NCBI GenBank assembly: GCA_020832285.1
Contig: JAFIFB010000094.1
Coordinates: forward strand, 1-64,000
Length of the DNA: 64,000 nucleotides
Source of the DNA: Balneolaceae bacterium
Lineage (GTDB): Bacteria > Bacteroidota > Rhodothermia > Balneolales > Balneolaceae
Reading direction: 5' to 3'
The notes below the pieces were generated by a model. It worked only from the letters and a program-made list of their open reading frames with translations, had not been told where the DNA came from and did not search any database. Below are positions 63,067-64,000 of this stretch, piece by piece. Position 1 is the stretch's first letter, and each line of letters begins with the position of its first letter. The position numbers and the translations under genes were made by a program.

Positions 63067-64000
63067 ATGGGATTTACCTTAATCGATGCCATTGTAATTA
63101 TTCTCTATCTGATTGCCGTTGCTGTATTTGGCATCTGGTCTGCGGGGACACAAAAATCAACAACCGATTATTTTTTAGGCGGCCGGGCCATGCCCTGGTG
63201 GGCTATCCTCTTCTCTGTGGTAGCCACCGAAACCAGCACACTTACATTTATCAGCATTCCTGCCGTGGCTTATGGAGGAAACCTTACTTTCTTACAGCTC
63301 ACTTTCGGGTATATCATCGGCCGCATTATTGTGGCAATTTGGTTTTTGCCGGCCTATGTACAGGGAGAGCTTACAACAGCTTATCAATATCTCGAACAGC
63401 GCTTTGGGCCCGGTATGCGGAAAGCAGCGAGCTCTACATTCATTATAACCCGACTACTGGCTGATGGTGTCCGCCTTTTTGCAACGGCTATTCCACTGGC
63501 CATTATTTTCCGATTTGCCGGTGTATTCGACGGCTGGGGAGATGGCGGAATTTACCTGCTGGCCATTTCTGTTATTTCAGTAATTACTCTCATCTATACC
63601 TTTCTTGGCGGGATCAAAGCAGTTATCTGGATGGATGTTGTTCAAATGGTTGTATACATCGGCGGGGCACTTTTCGCTCTTTTTTTACTTTTCGGAAAGC
63701 TGCCAGTTTCGATCCCTGAAGCTTTCTCATCTCTCAGTGAAGCCGGTAAATTCACCTTGTTCAACTGGGGTTTTGATCTGAGCTGGTCTGCATTTCTTGC
63801 CGACCCCTACGTTTTTTGGGTAGCCATGTTTGGCGGGGCCGTTTTTTCGATCGCCTCTCACGGAACCGATCAATTAATCGTTCAGCGCCTGTTGGCCACC
63901 GGAAACCTAAGATCAAGCCAGAAAGCCCTGATCTGGAGTGGTATTGTTGCAAGCCTTCAGTTTGGCCTTTTTCTTTTTATCGGCTTGATTCTCTATGTTT
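63067..64000 (+). CDS. Sodium:solute symporter (SSS family), partial
   Basis: The frame is open from ATG 63067 to the window edge (311 codons, truncated). It begins with a hydrophobic helix (LIDAIVIILYLIAVAVFGIW), then the SSS-family signature DYFLGGRAMPWWAILFS, TSTLTFISIPAVAYGG and FGYIIGRIIVAIWFLPAYV. Further helices and TFLGGIKAVIWMDVVQM agree with a Na+/solute symporter such as those for sugars, proline or sialic acid. Substrate unknown. Confidence 0.92.
   Translation, partial: MGFTLIDAIVIILYLIAVAVFGIWSAGTQKSTTDYFLGGRAMPWWAILFSVVATETSTLTFISIPAVAYGGNLTFLQLTFGYIIGRIIVAIWFLPAYVQGELTTAYQYLEQRFGPGMRKAASSTFIITRLLADGVRLFATAIPLAIIFRFAGVFDGWGDGGIYLLAISVISVITLIYTFLGGIKAVIWMDVVQMVVYIGGALFALFLLFGKLPVSIPEAFSSLSEAGKFTLFNWGFDLSWSAFLADPYVFWVAMFGGAVFSIASHGTDQLIVQRLLATGNLRSSQKALIWSGIVASLQFGLFLFIGLILYV

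Overview
The window looks like a chromosomal segment of a Bacteroidota-type bacterium, most likely a Balneolaceae (Balneolota/Rhodothermia) relative. This is an inference from gene content: SusC/SusD with FecR and a Bacteroidetes-type ECF sigma factor, a YbbR-DUF721-RecF cluster, Sec lipoproteins, planctomycete-type cytochrome/DUF1501 genes, few strong Shine-Dalgarno sites, and many GC-rich palindromic intergenic repeats. No rRNA is present to settle the taxonomy. A chromosomal origin is likely beside dnaA (about 60.7-61.1 kb), so the right part is origin-proximal.

Layout. 0.3-4.5 kb: formate/nitrite-type channel, SnoaL-like protein, gamma-glutamyltransferase, a GroES-like protein, a broken small gene and a zinc-ribbon protein. 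4.5-5.4 kb: repeats. 5.4-21.5 kb: one long minus-strand catabolic locus. Read in transcription order it runs ECF sigma, FecR, SusC, SusD, exported DegT-type aminotransferase, exported double amidohydrolase, two more amidohydrolases, a neutral-ceramidase-family amidase and a PQQ/cytochrome c dehydrogenase. I infer uptake of an amide- or amino-sugar-containing compound through SusCD, periplasmic deacylation and oxidation, under sigma/anti-sigma control. 22.4-24.9 kb: SEC-C protein, then a DUF1611-dipeptide epimerase pair resembling the DgcN/DgcA D-glutamate pathway. 24.9-26.0 kb: a cluster of repeats, then a short-chain dehydrogenase.

27.1-38.7 kb is an AT-rich defence and conflict island: a type IIG restriction-modification enzyme, a HEPN protein, a Trypco2/DUF3892 pair, an sce7726-sce7725-RES operon, and many broken genes. 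The restriction gene carries an in-frame DUF559 endonuclease cassette bounded by palindromic repeats, plus a third, empty palindrome and a sharply AT-rich specificity domain. I consider this nested insertion the most notable feature of the window. One remnant motif recurs three times between the defence genes.

38.9-45.5 kb: a planctomycete-like trio (PSCyt/DUF1549/DUF1553 lipoprotein, DUF1501 Tat protein, DUF2231-cytochrome-LRR protein). 45.6-53.5 kb: housekeeping and accessory genes with tRNA-Thr(CGU) and tRNA-Arg(CCU). 53.6-62.6 kb: YbbR, DUF721/DciA-like, recF, eno, a HAD hydrolase, prmC, the putative oriC and dnaA. The window ends inside a sodium:solute symporter.
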